Virus record (IMG/VR): IMGVR_UViG_3300034170_000056
Location: 1-26,032 of that record
Reading direction: 5' to 3' (one strand)
DNA: 26,032 nt
DNA from: a virus
Below are positions 14,981-21,352 of the stretch, in pieces; within the stretch, counting starts at the first letter, position 1, and every line of letters begins with the position of its first letter. A program made the translations under genes and the position numbers. Below the pieces are notes generated by a model. The model was not told the origin of the DNA. It did no database searches and saw nothing but the letters and a program-made list of their open reading frames with translations.

Positions 14981-16338
14981 AGCCACCTGATGTTTCCGAC
15001 GGCAGGCTTGATGTCCTTCTCCGCGACCATGTACCGCATGGCATCACACCCGTCGTCCTCCTCCTTCACCGGAGCCTCTTTCGTTCCGTCCCAGACGTAG
15101 CCGGGGATCTCTTCCACCGTGGAGGCTGGCTTGAGGGCTTCGACCAGGTCAGCGTCACGCATCACTGTACTGTCCCTCAGCACGAAAAGTCTCGGCCGCC
15201 CATCCCCGGCCTTGCGCATCCTGACCTGGACCGCTTGGATGCCCGCCTTGACCGTCTTCTCCGCTGCCTTGGTCGGCAGGCCGAGGCACTTCGAGAGCGT
15301 GGCCCGCCCCTCCGCGTCGGCCGGATCGCAGATGATCGCCACGGGCCGGGGCTCCGTCCAGTCGCCGGCCGCCTGCCGGGTCGCTGAGCCGTTGGTCACC
15401 CAGCGCAGGGCGTCGGCGGCGTGCTGGTCCACGGTGCGCTTGGTCCGATACAGCTCGCGGTAGAGATACAGACGTCCGTCCGGGTCCTCGGCCCACCACT
15501 GCAGCACGAACGGGTGGTTGTACCCGAAGTCCACCACCCAGTACCGCGGCCAGGTCTCGGGGATCGGGAACCGGTCGAGCAGGTGGACCGCCGGATCCCA
15601 GTCATCGTAGATCTGTCCCTCGGCCGCGACCCACAGCCCCTTGCGCAGCCGCTTGTAGCGCACGCCGGTCAGCGCATCGAGCTTGCGCAGGTAGGCCAGG
15701 CCACGATCTGTCCAGCACTGGCCGGTCTGGTCGAACAGCACGGGGTTGTCCTCGTGGCGGCTCTCGTACAGCCGCGTCGCTCCCGCCTCGGCTCGCTGCT
15801 TCAGCCAGTGCGCGGGCTCGGCCGGGTTCGTGTCCGCGATGAGCTGCTGGAAGCTGACCTTGCCGTTGCGCAGCCGGGTGGTCACCGCCTCCCAGTCGTT
15901 GCGGGTCAGCTCGATGGCCTCCTGCACGTAGGCGATGTCGTAGTCGGAGGACATGATCCGCGTGGCCTTGTCCATCCCACCGATGACCAGCTTCGACCCA
16001 TTGCTGTAGGTGTACTGCGCTGGCTCCTCGGCGTTGCCGCCCTTGTAGCGGATGATCCCCGAGGTAATGGCCTCAGGTGCGACGTGCTCGCGCCACGTGA
16101 CCAGCGCCGTCGAGGTCAGCGAGGTGGCTGTCTTGCGCAGGATCAGACCACGGCTGCCAGGGTTCGACAGTAGGACCATGTGCAGCTTCTCCATGCAGGC
16201 CCGGCTCTTGCCCGTGCCGGCGGGGCCAGAGAGCAACACCTCGTCCGAGCGATCCTTGAACAATGAGAGGGCCGCTCCCTTCGGGGTGAACGCGCGCCGC
16301 ATCCTCGGCACGGAGCCCACCCCGGTCGCGTTCGTCAT
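14977..16338 (-). CDS. terL: Terminase large subunit
   Basis: The 453-residue protein is the ATP-driven packaging motor and nuclease. Seen: Walker A GPAGTGKS at 38-45, a Walker B-like strand YDIAYVQEA at 133-141 with Glu140, the coupling segment ADTNPAEP at 168-175, and a C-terminal RNase H-like nuclease with Asp270 in VVDFGYNHP, a second acidic strand IICDPADAEG, and DDGCDAMRYMV near the end. The family length is normal, and no break is visible. ATG 16338 lies two bases after the terS stop, with GGAG eleven bases upstream. The type of packaging (cos or headful) cannot be told from the protein by eye. Confidence 0.95.
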   Translation of the reverse strand: MTNATGVGSVPRMRRAFTPKGAALSLFKDRSDEVLLSGPAGTGKSRACMEKLHMVLLSNPGSRGLILRKTATSLTSTALVTWREHVAPEAITSGIIRYKGGNAEEPAQYTYSNGSKLVIGGMDKATRIMSSDYDIAYVQEAIELTRNDWEAVTTRLRNGKVSFQQLIADTNPAEPAHWLKQRAEAGATRLYESRHEDNPVLFDQTGQCWTDRGLAYLRKLDALTGVRYKRLRKGLWVAAEGQIYDDWDPAVHLLDRFPIPETWPRYWVVDFGYNHPFVLQWWAEDPDGRLYLYRELYRTKRTVDQHAADALRWVTNGSATRQAAGDWTEPRPVAIICDPADAEGRATLSKCLGLPTKAAEKTVKAGIQAVQVRMRKAGDGRPRLFVLRDSTVMRDADLVEALKPASTVEEIPGYVWDGTKEAPVKEEDDGCDAMRYMVAEKDIKPAVGNIRWL

Positions 16339-16340
16339 GG

Positions 16341-16844
16341 TTAGGTCAACTCCTTCGGGTCCACTCCGACGATCTCGTAGGTGACTCCACCACTGACTTC
16401 GAGCTGCTGGGGCCGGTCCAGGCCGAGGAGCTTCCTCCGCGACTCGGACAGGCGCTGGAGCGTGGCGACCGCTTGCAGCCGCGGGCCGTTGTCCGGGATG
16501 CCGGTCCGCCCTCCCTGGTAGACGACCTCGTGGTCCGCTTCGAGCACGCGGAGCGCTGCCTGCTCCAGCCGGTCCAGCTTCTCCAGCTCCATCCGGCGGG
16601 CGTCCTCGGCTGGCTCGGCCACGACCTCGGCCATCGCGCGCTTCACGCCGTCGAACGCCTGACTCTTGGTGATCCCGAGCTGGTCGGCGATCTGCTGGTA
16701 ACTCATCGACCGCGACCTCAAGCGAACGCACTCCGCGTCCCGCTTCACGGTCTCCGGATCACGGACGAACAGTCCTGTGCCACTGCGTGGACCTGGGTCT
16801 CTGCCTGTTCGGATCGCCTTGGCGTCCTGGTCGTCGTCGCTCAC
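16341..16844 (-). CDS. terS: Terminase small subunit
   Basis: The 167-residue DNA-recognition subunit starts MSDDDQDAKAIRTGRD at GTG 16844, which overlaps the preceding stop by four bases (GTGA) and has AAGG seven bases upstream. Residues about 54-72 form a helix-turn-helix (MSYQQIADQLGITKSQAFDGVKRAM). A coiled-coil oligomerisation region follows (AEDARRMELEKLDRLEQAALRVLE, about 80-103), and a C-terminal strand VTYEIVGVD close to the TerL-binding end. Position directly before terL supports the call. The recognition site may be one of the nearby repeat elements, for example 17766-17892. Confidence 0.9.
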   Translation of the reverse strand: MSDDDQDAKAIRTGRDPGPRSGTGLFVRDPETVKRDAECVRLRSRSMSYQQIADQLGITKSQAFDGVKRAMAEVVAEPAEDARRMELEKLDRLEQAALRVLEADHEVVYQGGRTGIPDNGPRLQAVATLQRLSESRRKLLGLDRPQQLEVSGGVTYEIVGVDPKELT

Positions 16845-16984
16845 CGTGTCACCTTCACTACCGGACGGGCTTCCCGCTTCTCCGCCATGATCGTCACGTA
16901 GACCGCGAGCCCCGCCCACAGCGCCGCGCCCAGCCCGGCCCCGACCGCGAACCCGGCCAGCGCGCTCATCGACGCCCGCCTCAT
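16841..16984 (-). CDS. Very small single-helix membrane protein (47 aa)
   Basis: The frame begins at ATG 16984, directly after the TAG of the upstream gene (TAGATG), with AGGTG seven bases upstream, and ends in a four-base overlap with terS. It encodes MRRASMSALAGF, then a Gly/Ala-rich hydrophobic helix to about residue 32, and a basic tail KREARPVVKVTR. The tight coupling at both ends and the basic-in topology make it a likely real gene. Function unknown. A regulator, holin-like or superinfection role are all open. Confidence 0.65.
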   Translation of the reverse strand: MRRASMSALAGFAVGAGLGAALWAGLAVYVTIMAEKREARPVVKVTR

Positions 16985-17410
16985 CTACTTCACCTCTCCG
17001 GTCGACGGCCGCGCCCACTGCTTCGCGGCGTGCTCGGGCTCTACCGCCGTCAGCGCCTGCGTGACGGCCGTCAGCCGGTCGGCTGGGCTCAGCCAGTTGC
17101 AGGCCCACTCGGTGCGCACCGGTGCCGTGGTGGCCTCGTCCAGGCCCGCCGTCCACGCTGTCTCGGTGTCGACCTCGGCCAGCAGGCGGCGCAGGCTCGC
17201 CACCTCCAGCGTCACGCACAAGTCGAGGTCTCCCACCTCGGTGGCCGTGGCCGCGACCGTGGACGTCGGCAGCGAAGTCGACGTCGGGGCGGCCGGCGCA
17301 GTGCCGTCCTCGGTGTGCTTGGCGAGTGCGTACGAGCCGACGATCACCAGCCCGGCCACGAGCGCCGAGATGACCACGGCGAGAGCGCCGCGCAGCGGGG
17401 TGATGGTCAT
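16985..17410 (-). CDS. Membrane-anchored extracytoplasmic protein (141 aa)
   Basis: The protein starts MTITPLRGALAVVISALVAGL, an N-terminal signal anchor (about residues 8-29) without a lipobox Cys. A Thr/Ser/Pro/Ala linker (32-57) is followed by a domain of about 80 residues with two Cys (65 and 104) that could form a disulphide outside the cell. It is helical in pattern (VASLRRLLAEVD, LTAVTQALTAV). The role is unknown. A surface-exposed early protein next to replication and packaging genes could act in superinfection exclusion. ATG 17410 overlaps the upstream stop by four bases. Confidence 0.75.
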   Translation of the reverse strand: MTITPLRGALAVVISALVAGLVIVGSYALAKHTEDGTAPAAPTSTSLPTSTVAATATEVGDLDLCVTLEVASLRRLLAEVDTETAWTAGLDEATTAPVRTEWACNWLSPADRLTAVTQALTAVEPEHAAKQWARPSTGEVK

Positions 17411-17688
17411 GACCTTGCTCCTTCGTCTGTCGTGGCGGGCGGTCGGTGGTCCGGTCCACCATCGGGGTGGTGCGCTATCAAGGGCTGGGTCGGCTCCGGG
17501 CACCAGGTGCAGAACTCGACCACGGCCACGACGACCCCCGGCGGGGTGCACGTCCATCCGCGCTCCCGCAGGTAGTCGGCCCGGCGTTCGAGGGCCAGCC
17601 GGGAGCGGGCCGCACGCGCCTTGGCCGCGCGGTCCGTGCCGGGCCCCGGGCCTCGGCCCCGGACCGCGGTGCCATCCTCGGTGGTCAT
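17407..17688 (-). CDS. Small basic hypothetical protein, possibly leaderless (93 aa)
   Basis: The protein starts MTTEDGTAVRGRGPGPG. An Arg/Ala-rich helix (AAKARAARSRLALERRADYLRERGW, about 21-45) leads to a short strand with VVVAVVEFCTWC, containing a CxxC pair at about 59-62, and a His/Pro/Asp-rich end. No function is recognised. A basic helix plus CxxC could bind nucleic acid. No Shine-Dalgarno sequence is visible, and a promoter-like pair ends six bases before the ATG, so the mRNA may begin at the start codon. It is the first gene after the repeat cluster and heads the packaging transcript. Confidence 0.7.
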   Translation of the reverse strand: MTTEDGTAVRGRGPGPGTDRAAKARAARSRLALERRADYLRERGWTCTPPGVVVAVVEFCTWCPEPTQPLIAHHPDGGPDHRPPATTDEGARS

Positions 17689-17694
17689 GGGCGA

Positions 17695-17724
17695 AGTATG
17701 CGCTCAGACGACACACTCTGGCAA
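17695..17724 (-). promoter_or_regulatory. Candidate promoter giving a leaderless transcript
   Basis: On the minus strand TTGCCA (17724-17719), an 18-base spacer and CATACT (17700-17695) stand 6 bases before the ATG at 17688. This is the distance from a -10 element to a start site, so transcription would begin at the start codon. Both hexamers match consensus at 4-5 positions. Confidence 0.4.
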
Positions 17725-17765
17725 CTGTGGGCCTCACTGGCCTCCTCTCCCTTTCGGCCTGTTTC

Positions 17766-17892
17766 TTCCCTGCGTTCCCTGCGTTCCCTGCGCTTGTTTT
17801 CAGATAACTCCACATCCCTTCCCTGTTCCCTGCCCCCCCTTTAGGGGCAGGGAAGGGGGAAGGACCCTTCAGGGGTACCTACCTTCCCTGCG
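17766..17892. repeat. Iteron-like TTCCCTG(CG) repeat cluster, candidate origin or packaging site
   Basis: TTCCCTG occurs at 17766, 17775 and 17784 (three tandem nine-base TTCCCTGCG units), then at 17819, 17826 and 17884, plus one inverted copy at 17848-17854. Between the two clusters lies the relatively AT-rich stretch at about 17794-17816. The cluster fills the 190-base gap between the RecA-like ATPase gene and the packaging block. Repeats of this kind beside a replication gene resemble iterons that bind an initiator. A terminase recognition site is the other candidate. Confidence 0.6.
17826..17854 (-). other. Stem-loop within the repeat cluster
   Basis: TTCCCTGCCCC (17826-17836) and GGGGCAGGGAA (17844-17854) form a perfect 11-base stem with a 7-base loop. 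The arms include a direct and the only inverted TTCCCTG copy. It lies 25 bases past the ATPase stop on the minus strand and could stop transcription, but no T tract follows, so a role in the origin or packaging site is as likely. Confidence 0.5.
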
Positions 17893-19189
17893 CCGTCTGG
17901 GCGTCCTCGACGATCACGACGAGCCCGGCGGGCGTGCTCAGCCCCAGCTCGGACAGCCAGCCGGGCCGTGCCTGCCTGCCGGCCACCTCCGGCCAGGTGA
18001 GCCGTCCCTCGGCCTCCAGCACCTCCAGGGCGGGCTTGAGGTGGCTGTTGTTGAAGGCGATGCCGTTCTTCTTCAGCACCTTGCCCAGCACGTTGGCCGA
18101 GGTGAACTGCCCACCGACCGCCGGGTCCTGGAGGAACTGGGCGATCTTCTCGGCCAGCATCCGCTCCGGGTCGTCCTTGGGCGCAGCGATGGTCATGGTG
18201 GCCCTGGTGCGTCCGCTGGCGGACGTGTCGTCCACCCAGAAGCTGCCCAGCAGGGTCCAGCCGTCGGAGACCTGTGCCTCCTCCTCGTTGCCCTTGAGGG
18301 CGACCATGCCGTCCCGGTCCTTGACCACGTGCACGCCGGAGCAGCCCTGCTTGCCCCGTCGGATCGGTGACTTGCCCGGCCGCAGCCGGAACCCGACGCC
18401 GTCCACCTCGGCCAGCCACGACACCGAGCCGAAGCCGTCCCGCTCCTCCTGGCGGTCGTGGCCCTTGGGCGCGTGCCCCAGGGAGAGCACCGCGGCGCCC
18501 TGCGCGGTGAAGGTGTTCACCAGCAGGTTCTTGTAGCCGCCGACGCCCATCGGGCTGACCGGATCCCAGCCGTAGGACGCGCAGGCGGCCAGGATGCCGT
18601 CCAGGATCACCAGGGACGGCTGTAGCGCCCCCGCCTGCTCAGTCAGCATCTCCAGGGTCAGGCGCCCGTCCAGCCAGTGCAGGTGCTCGAGTATCTGGGT
18701 GGCGGTCAGGCCCAGCTTCAGCAGCCGCTGGAGCGTGCCGGCGGGGGTGGCCTCCTCGAAATGGGCGTAGACCACGTCGTTCCCTGCCTGGATCTCGGCC
18801 ACCAGGTGCGCGGCAGCGAACAGGGACTTCCCGCTCTCGGTAGGGCCGATCATCGTGTGCCAGCGGCCTGGGTAGAGCATCTGCGCACCGTCCACGCGCC
18901 GCAGGCCCACCGAGGGAACTGGCGGGGCGTAGGTACCGTCCAGGTACGGGGTGAGGTCCAGCAGCCCGCCAGGGCCCGCTGCGCGCGCCCCTGCGGCCTT
19001 CTCCCGTCCGTACTCCCTGGCCCAGGCCTCTCGGGTCTGGCACACCGTGCAAGCGGCGTGCCGGTGGCCGTACTGCCCGGCGTCGGGGCAGAGCGGCTGC
19101 TCCCCGGACGTGGGGTCCTCCACGATGACCTCCACAGCGACCTCCGCCGTGCCGGCCAGCTCCTCGATCTCCTGCGGCAGCGCGCTCAT
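17879..19189 (-). CDS. RecA-like AAA ATPase, probable replicative helicase/loader
   Basis: The 436-residue protein starts at ATG 19189 in a four-base overlap with the primase stop. Seen: an N-terminal Cys/His cluster (C34, H42/H44, C47, C50; PLCPDAGQYGHRHAACTVC) that looks like a zinc finger; Walker A GPTESGKS at 115-122; a Walker B strand LVILDG at 193-198; and GYKNLLVNTF and VLSLGHAPKGHDR in the usual sensor region. The last 100 residues include a winged-helix-like helical segment. The fold is that of RecA/DnaB-type or RadA/AAA_25 ATPases. With a prim-pol encoded just upstream it probably unwinds or prepares DNA for phage replication. Whether it is a hexameric helicase cannot be told by eye. 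Confidence 0.85.
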   Translation of the reverse strand: MSALPQEIEELAGTAEVAVEVIVEDPTSGEQPLCPDAGQYGHRHAACTVCQTREAWAREYGREKAAGARAAGPGGLLDLTPYLDGTYAPPVPSVGLRRVDGAQMLYPGRWHTMIGPTESGKSLFAAAHLVAEIQAGNDVVYAHFEEATPAGTLQRLLKLGLTATQILEHLHWLDGRLTLEMLTEQAGALQPSLVILDGILAACASYGWDPVSPMGVGGYKNLLVNTFTAQGAAVLSLGHAPKGHDRQEERDGFGSVSWLAEVDGVGFRLRPGKSPIRRGKQGCSGVHVVKDRDGMVALKGNEEEAQVSDGWTLLGSFWVDDTSASGRTRATMTIAAPKDDPERMLAEKIAQFLQDPAVGGQFTSANVLGKVLKKNGIAFNNSHLKPALEVLEAEGRLTWPEVAGRQARPGWLSELGLSTPAGLVVIVEDAQTAQGR

Positions 19190-20004
19190 GGCCGTCCTCC
19201 TGCAACCCGCTTCGCGGCGCTGCTCATCGTGCGTGCGATCTCGACGTCGGTCAGGCCCACCCCGCGGGCGGCCTGTTCGAGCGGGGTGACGTCCAGCCCG
19301 TACTCCAGGGCGCGGCACACCTTGCGGAACAGGGTCGAGTTCCGCTCGCCCGGCACCGCTGCCCCGACCTCGGCCACCAGCGCCTCCAGCAGGCGCGTGG
19401 AGCCGCTGCCGGTGTGGTGTGGGGCCTGGGCGACGCGATGCTTCCGCTCTCCGACCAGCAGTCGGTCCAGGCGCTTCCAGTCCAGTGGTGCAGGCTCTCC
19501 GTTCGGCTCGGCCGTGGCGTACCGGTACCCACCCGAGTAGTCGGCCGTCTCGATATACGACGGAGGAGCGATCACGTAGCCACCCTCCCCGCGCAGGTCC
19601 ACGCCGTGCTTGGCGTAGGTGGCGTTGGGCATGTCCCCGCAGGTGGGGAAGTAGGCGTGACACCCGCCGGACGGTGTGATCACCCAGTGCACCACCCCGC
19701 TGAGCATCCCCATCGCGTCCAGCATCTTCAGCACTGAATAGCCGTTCGGGCGGCCGGGCTTGGCGTCGATGTCGAGCACGTCGAAGAGCACGCCGGTGGG
19801 CAGTCCGATCGCGTAGGGGTCGCTGGCCCACCAGCGTCTGATCCGCTCCGGATCGGTGCTGGCCTCGGTGCGCCACGACACCACCGGGTGCTTGACGTTG
19901 GATCCTTTCGGGCTGGCCGGGAACACCGGCTGGCCGGTCTCGGCGTAGGCCAGGGCAGCCGATCGCATCAGGGACGCGCCCTCTTCGTAGGTCAGCGCCG
20001 TCAC
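19186..20004 (-). CDS. Prim-pol type primase-polymerase
   Basis: The 272-residue protein has the AEP-superfamily prim-pol pattern (bifunctional DNA primase/polymerase, N-terminal). Seen: GLPTGVLFDVLDIDAKPG with the metal-binding Asp78 and Asp80, TPSGGCHAYF with His116 (109-119), and DLRGEGGYVIAPPS at 136-149. The C-terminal 70 residues are helical (ERNSTLFRKVCRALEYG), as in prim-pol relatives. In many mobile elements this domain is fused to a helicase. Here the ATPase is a separate gene coupled by four bases. It would synthesise primers, and perhaps extend DNA, for the phage. GTG 20004 overlaps the upstream stop by four bases. Confidence 0.9.
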   Translation of the reverse strand: MTALTYEEGASLMRSAALAYAETGQPVFPASPKGSNVKHPVVSWRTEASTDPERIRRWWASDPYAIGLPTGVLFDVLDIDAKPGRPNGYSVLKMLDAMGMLSGVVHWVITPSGGCHAYFPTCGDMPNATYAKHGVDLRGEGGYVIAPPSYIETADYSGGYRYATAEPNGEPAPLDWKRLDRLLVGERKHRVAQAPHHTGSGSTRLLEALVAEVGAAVPGERNSTLFRKVCRALEYGLDVTPLEQAARGVGLTDVEIARTMSSAAKRVAGGRP

Positions 20005-20300
20005 GCCTGGTCCTCTCCCAGGCTCAGAGAGAGCTCCAGCTCGACGACCCGCAGGGCCTCGTACCCGGCGTGTCTCTTGGCGGCGTTCTCCTGGGTGGGC
20101 CTCAGACGGTGCAGGGCGGCAAGGTAGGTATGCAGCCGCATGATCTCGTCCAGGCGGTTCATCAGGTTCGGCACCGAGTAGTCGGTGACGTTGATCGGCT
20201 CGGGGATCGGATCCGGCTGCCCCTGCGCCGGCACTCGGCTGTATTGGGTGAGCATCCGGACGAGGTTGCTCTGGTAGTACACACGTCGTACGGTGTTCAT
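20001..20300 (-). CDS. Small early hypothetical protein (99 aa)
   Basis: The protein starts MNTVRRVYYQSNLVRMLTQYSRVPAQG. It is mostly helical with Leu/Arg/Met-rich segments (NLMNRLDEIMRLHTYLAALHRL, about 45-66) and an acidic C-terminal helix. ATG 20300 has AAGGAG six bases upstream, the best ribosome site in the early region. An in-frame GTG at 20372 that overlaps the preceding stop (GTGA) would add 24 residues and is the alternative. No family is recognised. It is linked to the primase gene by a four-base overlap, so an accessory role in replication is plausible. Confidence 0.75.
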   Translation of the reverse strand: MNTVRRVYYQSNLVRMLTQYSRVPAQGQPDPIPEPINVTDYSVPNLMNRLDEIMRLHTYLAALHRLRPTQENAAKRHAGYEALRVVELELSLSLGEDQA

Positions 20301-20327
20301 GATTCGCTCCTTCACAGCGAGTCCTCC

Positions 20328-20354
20328 GGCCCGTCGGCCTTCATCCGGCGGGCC
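20328..20354. other. Stem-loop in early intergenic gap
   Basis: GGCCCGTCGG (20328-20337) pairs with CCGGCGGGCC (20345-20354) over ten positions with one wobble or mismatch and a seven-base loop. It lies in the 68-base gap before the AAGGAG of the gene starting at 20300 and may affect expression. No T tract. Confidence 0.3.
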
Positions 20355-20368
20355 GTGGTGCGTCCGGG

Positions 20369-20650
20369 TCACTCCTGGGTGCCGTCGGTGGCAGCCTGCA
20401 CAGCCACGCGCAGCTTCTCCAGGGCCTGCTGGCCCTCTGCCACCACGAGCGCCACCAGCAGCTCCTGGCGGGCCTGGGGACTCACCTCGTCCGCCCGGGC
20501 GGCCAGCCTGCGGGCCTGGTGGTCCGGGGTGCGCGCCGCCGCCGACGCGGCCGACGCCTTGCGGGCGCGCTCGGCGCGCACCGCGGGGTCTGCGAGCTTG
20601 CCGGCGAACCCACGGCCCTCGCCCTGCTGCTGGCTGTTCTCCATGCCCAA
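20369..20650 (-). CDS. First leftward early gene, helical hypothetical protein (91-93 aa)
   Basis: It is the first gene of the long leftward transcript. Two starts are possible: TTG 20650 with AGGTGAG seven bases upstream (93 aa), or ATG 20644 (91 aa) with that site 13 bases away. The protein is charged and helical: KLADPAVRAERARKASAASAAARTP, then ARADEVSPQARQELLVALVVAEGQQALEKL. The LADPxxRAERARKA segment is a common motif in small actinobacterial phage and plasmid proteins. Function is unknown, possibly DNA binding. An operator-like dyad lies directly upstream. Confidence 0.7.
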   Translation of the reverse strand: MGMENSQQQGEGRGFAGKLADPAVRAERARKASAASAAARTPDHQARRLAARADEVSPQARQELLVALVVAEGQQALEKLRVAVQAATDGTQE

Positions 20651-20652
20651 AG

Positions 20653-20685
20653 ACTAGCTCACCTACTATGAATAGGCAAGCTAGT
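20653..20685. promoter_or_regulatory. Operator-like inverted repeat next to the divergent start
   Basis: ACTAGCTCACCTA (20653-20665) and TAGGCAAGCTAGT (20673-20685) are inverted repeats matching at 11 of 13 positions, separated by CTATGAA. They lie three bases upstream of the leftward TTG start and cover the AGGTGAG ribosome site and AT-rich hexamers. A dimeric repressor or autoregulator site is the simplest reading. A structured mRNA leader that hides the ribosome site is possible too. Confidence 0.5.
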
Positions 20686-20723
20686 AGCGGGTGGCAGGTC
20701 CTCGGCCGACTGTCGATAGCGAC

Positions 20724-20752
20724 TGGACACTGTGCCTTGATGCGGGTAAGTT
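20724..20752 (+). promoter_or_regulatory. Candidate rightward promoter
   Basis: TGGACA (20724-20729), a 17-base spacer and TAAGTT (20747-20752) precede the plus-strand gene. The -35 matches TTGACA at five of six positions. The -10 is weak but keeps T-A-x-x-x-T. The start site would be near 20760, leaving about 30 bases of leader with GGAGG. Confidence 0.35.
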
Positions 20753-20790
20753 CATACCAGAGACGTACAGATCCCACTCTGGAGGAATAG

Positions 20791-21255
20791 ATGTCGAGCG
20801 AGTTCACCTACGACGAGACCGACGTCCCCGTCGGGCAGCGCACCGGGGGCCGGACCAAGGAGGTCAACCCGCACGAGGGGATCGTCCTGCACCTGCGTGG
20901 CCTGGTCGGCACCGACTCCGACGAGAAGCGCGCCCGCGCCCTGACCGTGCCGTTCCTGGACGAGGACGGCGAGGTGCTGGAGACCCGGCTCGACGCCGAG
21001 GGCCACACCCTCTGGCCCACGCCGGTCAACCGCGCGCTGCGCCAGCTCCGCGAGCCCGGCGACACCTACACCAACGAGGCCGGCGAGCTGGAGCAGTTCA
21101 CCGTCCGTACCGCGGTGCAGTCTGCCACTGCTCACGTGGCCGGTCGGACGATCCCGGCGGCCACCATCACGTTCTGGGTCTACACGAAGGTCGTGGACGG
21201 CGGGGAGGTCGCCGCGCGGATCGTCCGCACGGTCCGTGGCGATGCACAGGACTGA
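20791..21255 (+). CDS. Lone plus-strand gene, unknown protein (154 aa)
   Basis: The only gene on the plus strand. ATG 20791 has GGAGG five bases upstream, so translation is secure. The protein is acidic overall (MSSEFTYDETDVPVG; LDEDGEVLETRLDAEG) with alternating strands: LHLRGLVG near 30-37, a middle stretch VNRALRQLREPGDTYTNEAGELEQFTVRTA, and ITFWVYTKVVDGG near the C-terminus. I recognise no family and no helix-turn-helix. GC is very high at third positions, as in the replication genes and unlike the low-GC tail genes. It stands between a divergent control region and a strong hairpin. This is where a phage regulator, host-takeover or anti-defence gene is often found, but that is inference from position only. 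Confidence 0.85.
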   Translation: MSSEFTYDETDVPVGQRTGGRTKEVNPHEGIVLHLRGLVGTDSDEKRARALTVPFLDEDGEVLETRLDAEGHTLWPTPVNRALRQLREPGDTYTNEAGELEQFTVRTAVQSATAHVAGRTIPAATITFWVYTKVVDGGEVAARIVRTVRGDAQD

Positions 21256-21302
21256 ACAGCCCTAGTGGCTCTCGCCTAGTGAGCGTACGCTGAACGAGGC
21301 AG

Positions 21303-21335
21303 GCCCGGTCGGAGAAGCAGACTCTCCGGCCGGGC
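21303..21335. terminator. Strong hairpin between convergent transcripts
   Basis: GCCCGGTCGGAGA (21303-21315) and TCTCCGGCCGGGC (21323-21335) form a 13-base stem with one wobble and a 7-base loop. It lies 47 bases past the plus-strand gene and 17 bases past the end of the leftward transcript, so it would serve both directions. The T tracts are short (TTCGCT on the plus side), as is usual in high-GC actinobacteria. Confidence 0.75.
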
Positions 21336-21352
21336 TTCGCTCATGCTAGGGC

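Noticed and set aside
16341-17462. 373-codon version of the small terminase beginning at 17462
   Set aside because: The extra part runs through two other coupled genes and is low complexity. GTG 16844 has a ribosome site and the GTGA overlap.
17879-19876. 665-codon version of the ATPase gene beginning at 19876
   Set aside because: The upstream part is antisense-like in composition and overlaps the well-supported prim-pol. ATG 19189 with a four-base overlap is better.
20001-20807. 268-codon version of the small early gene beginning at 20807
   Set aside because: It would read through the control region and the 93-aa gene in another frame. AAGGAG before ATG 20300 decides the start.
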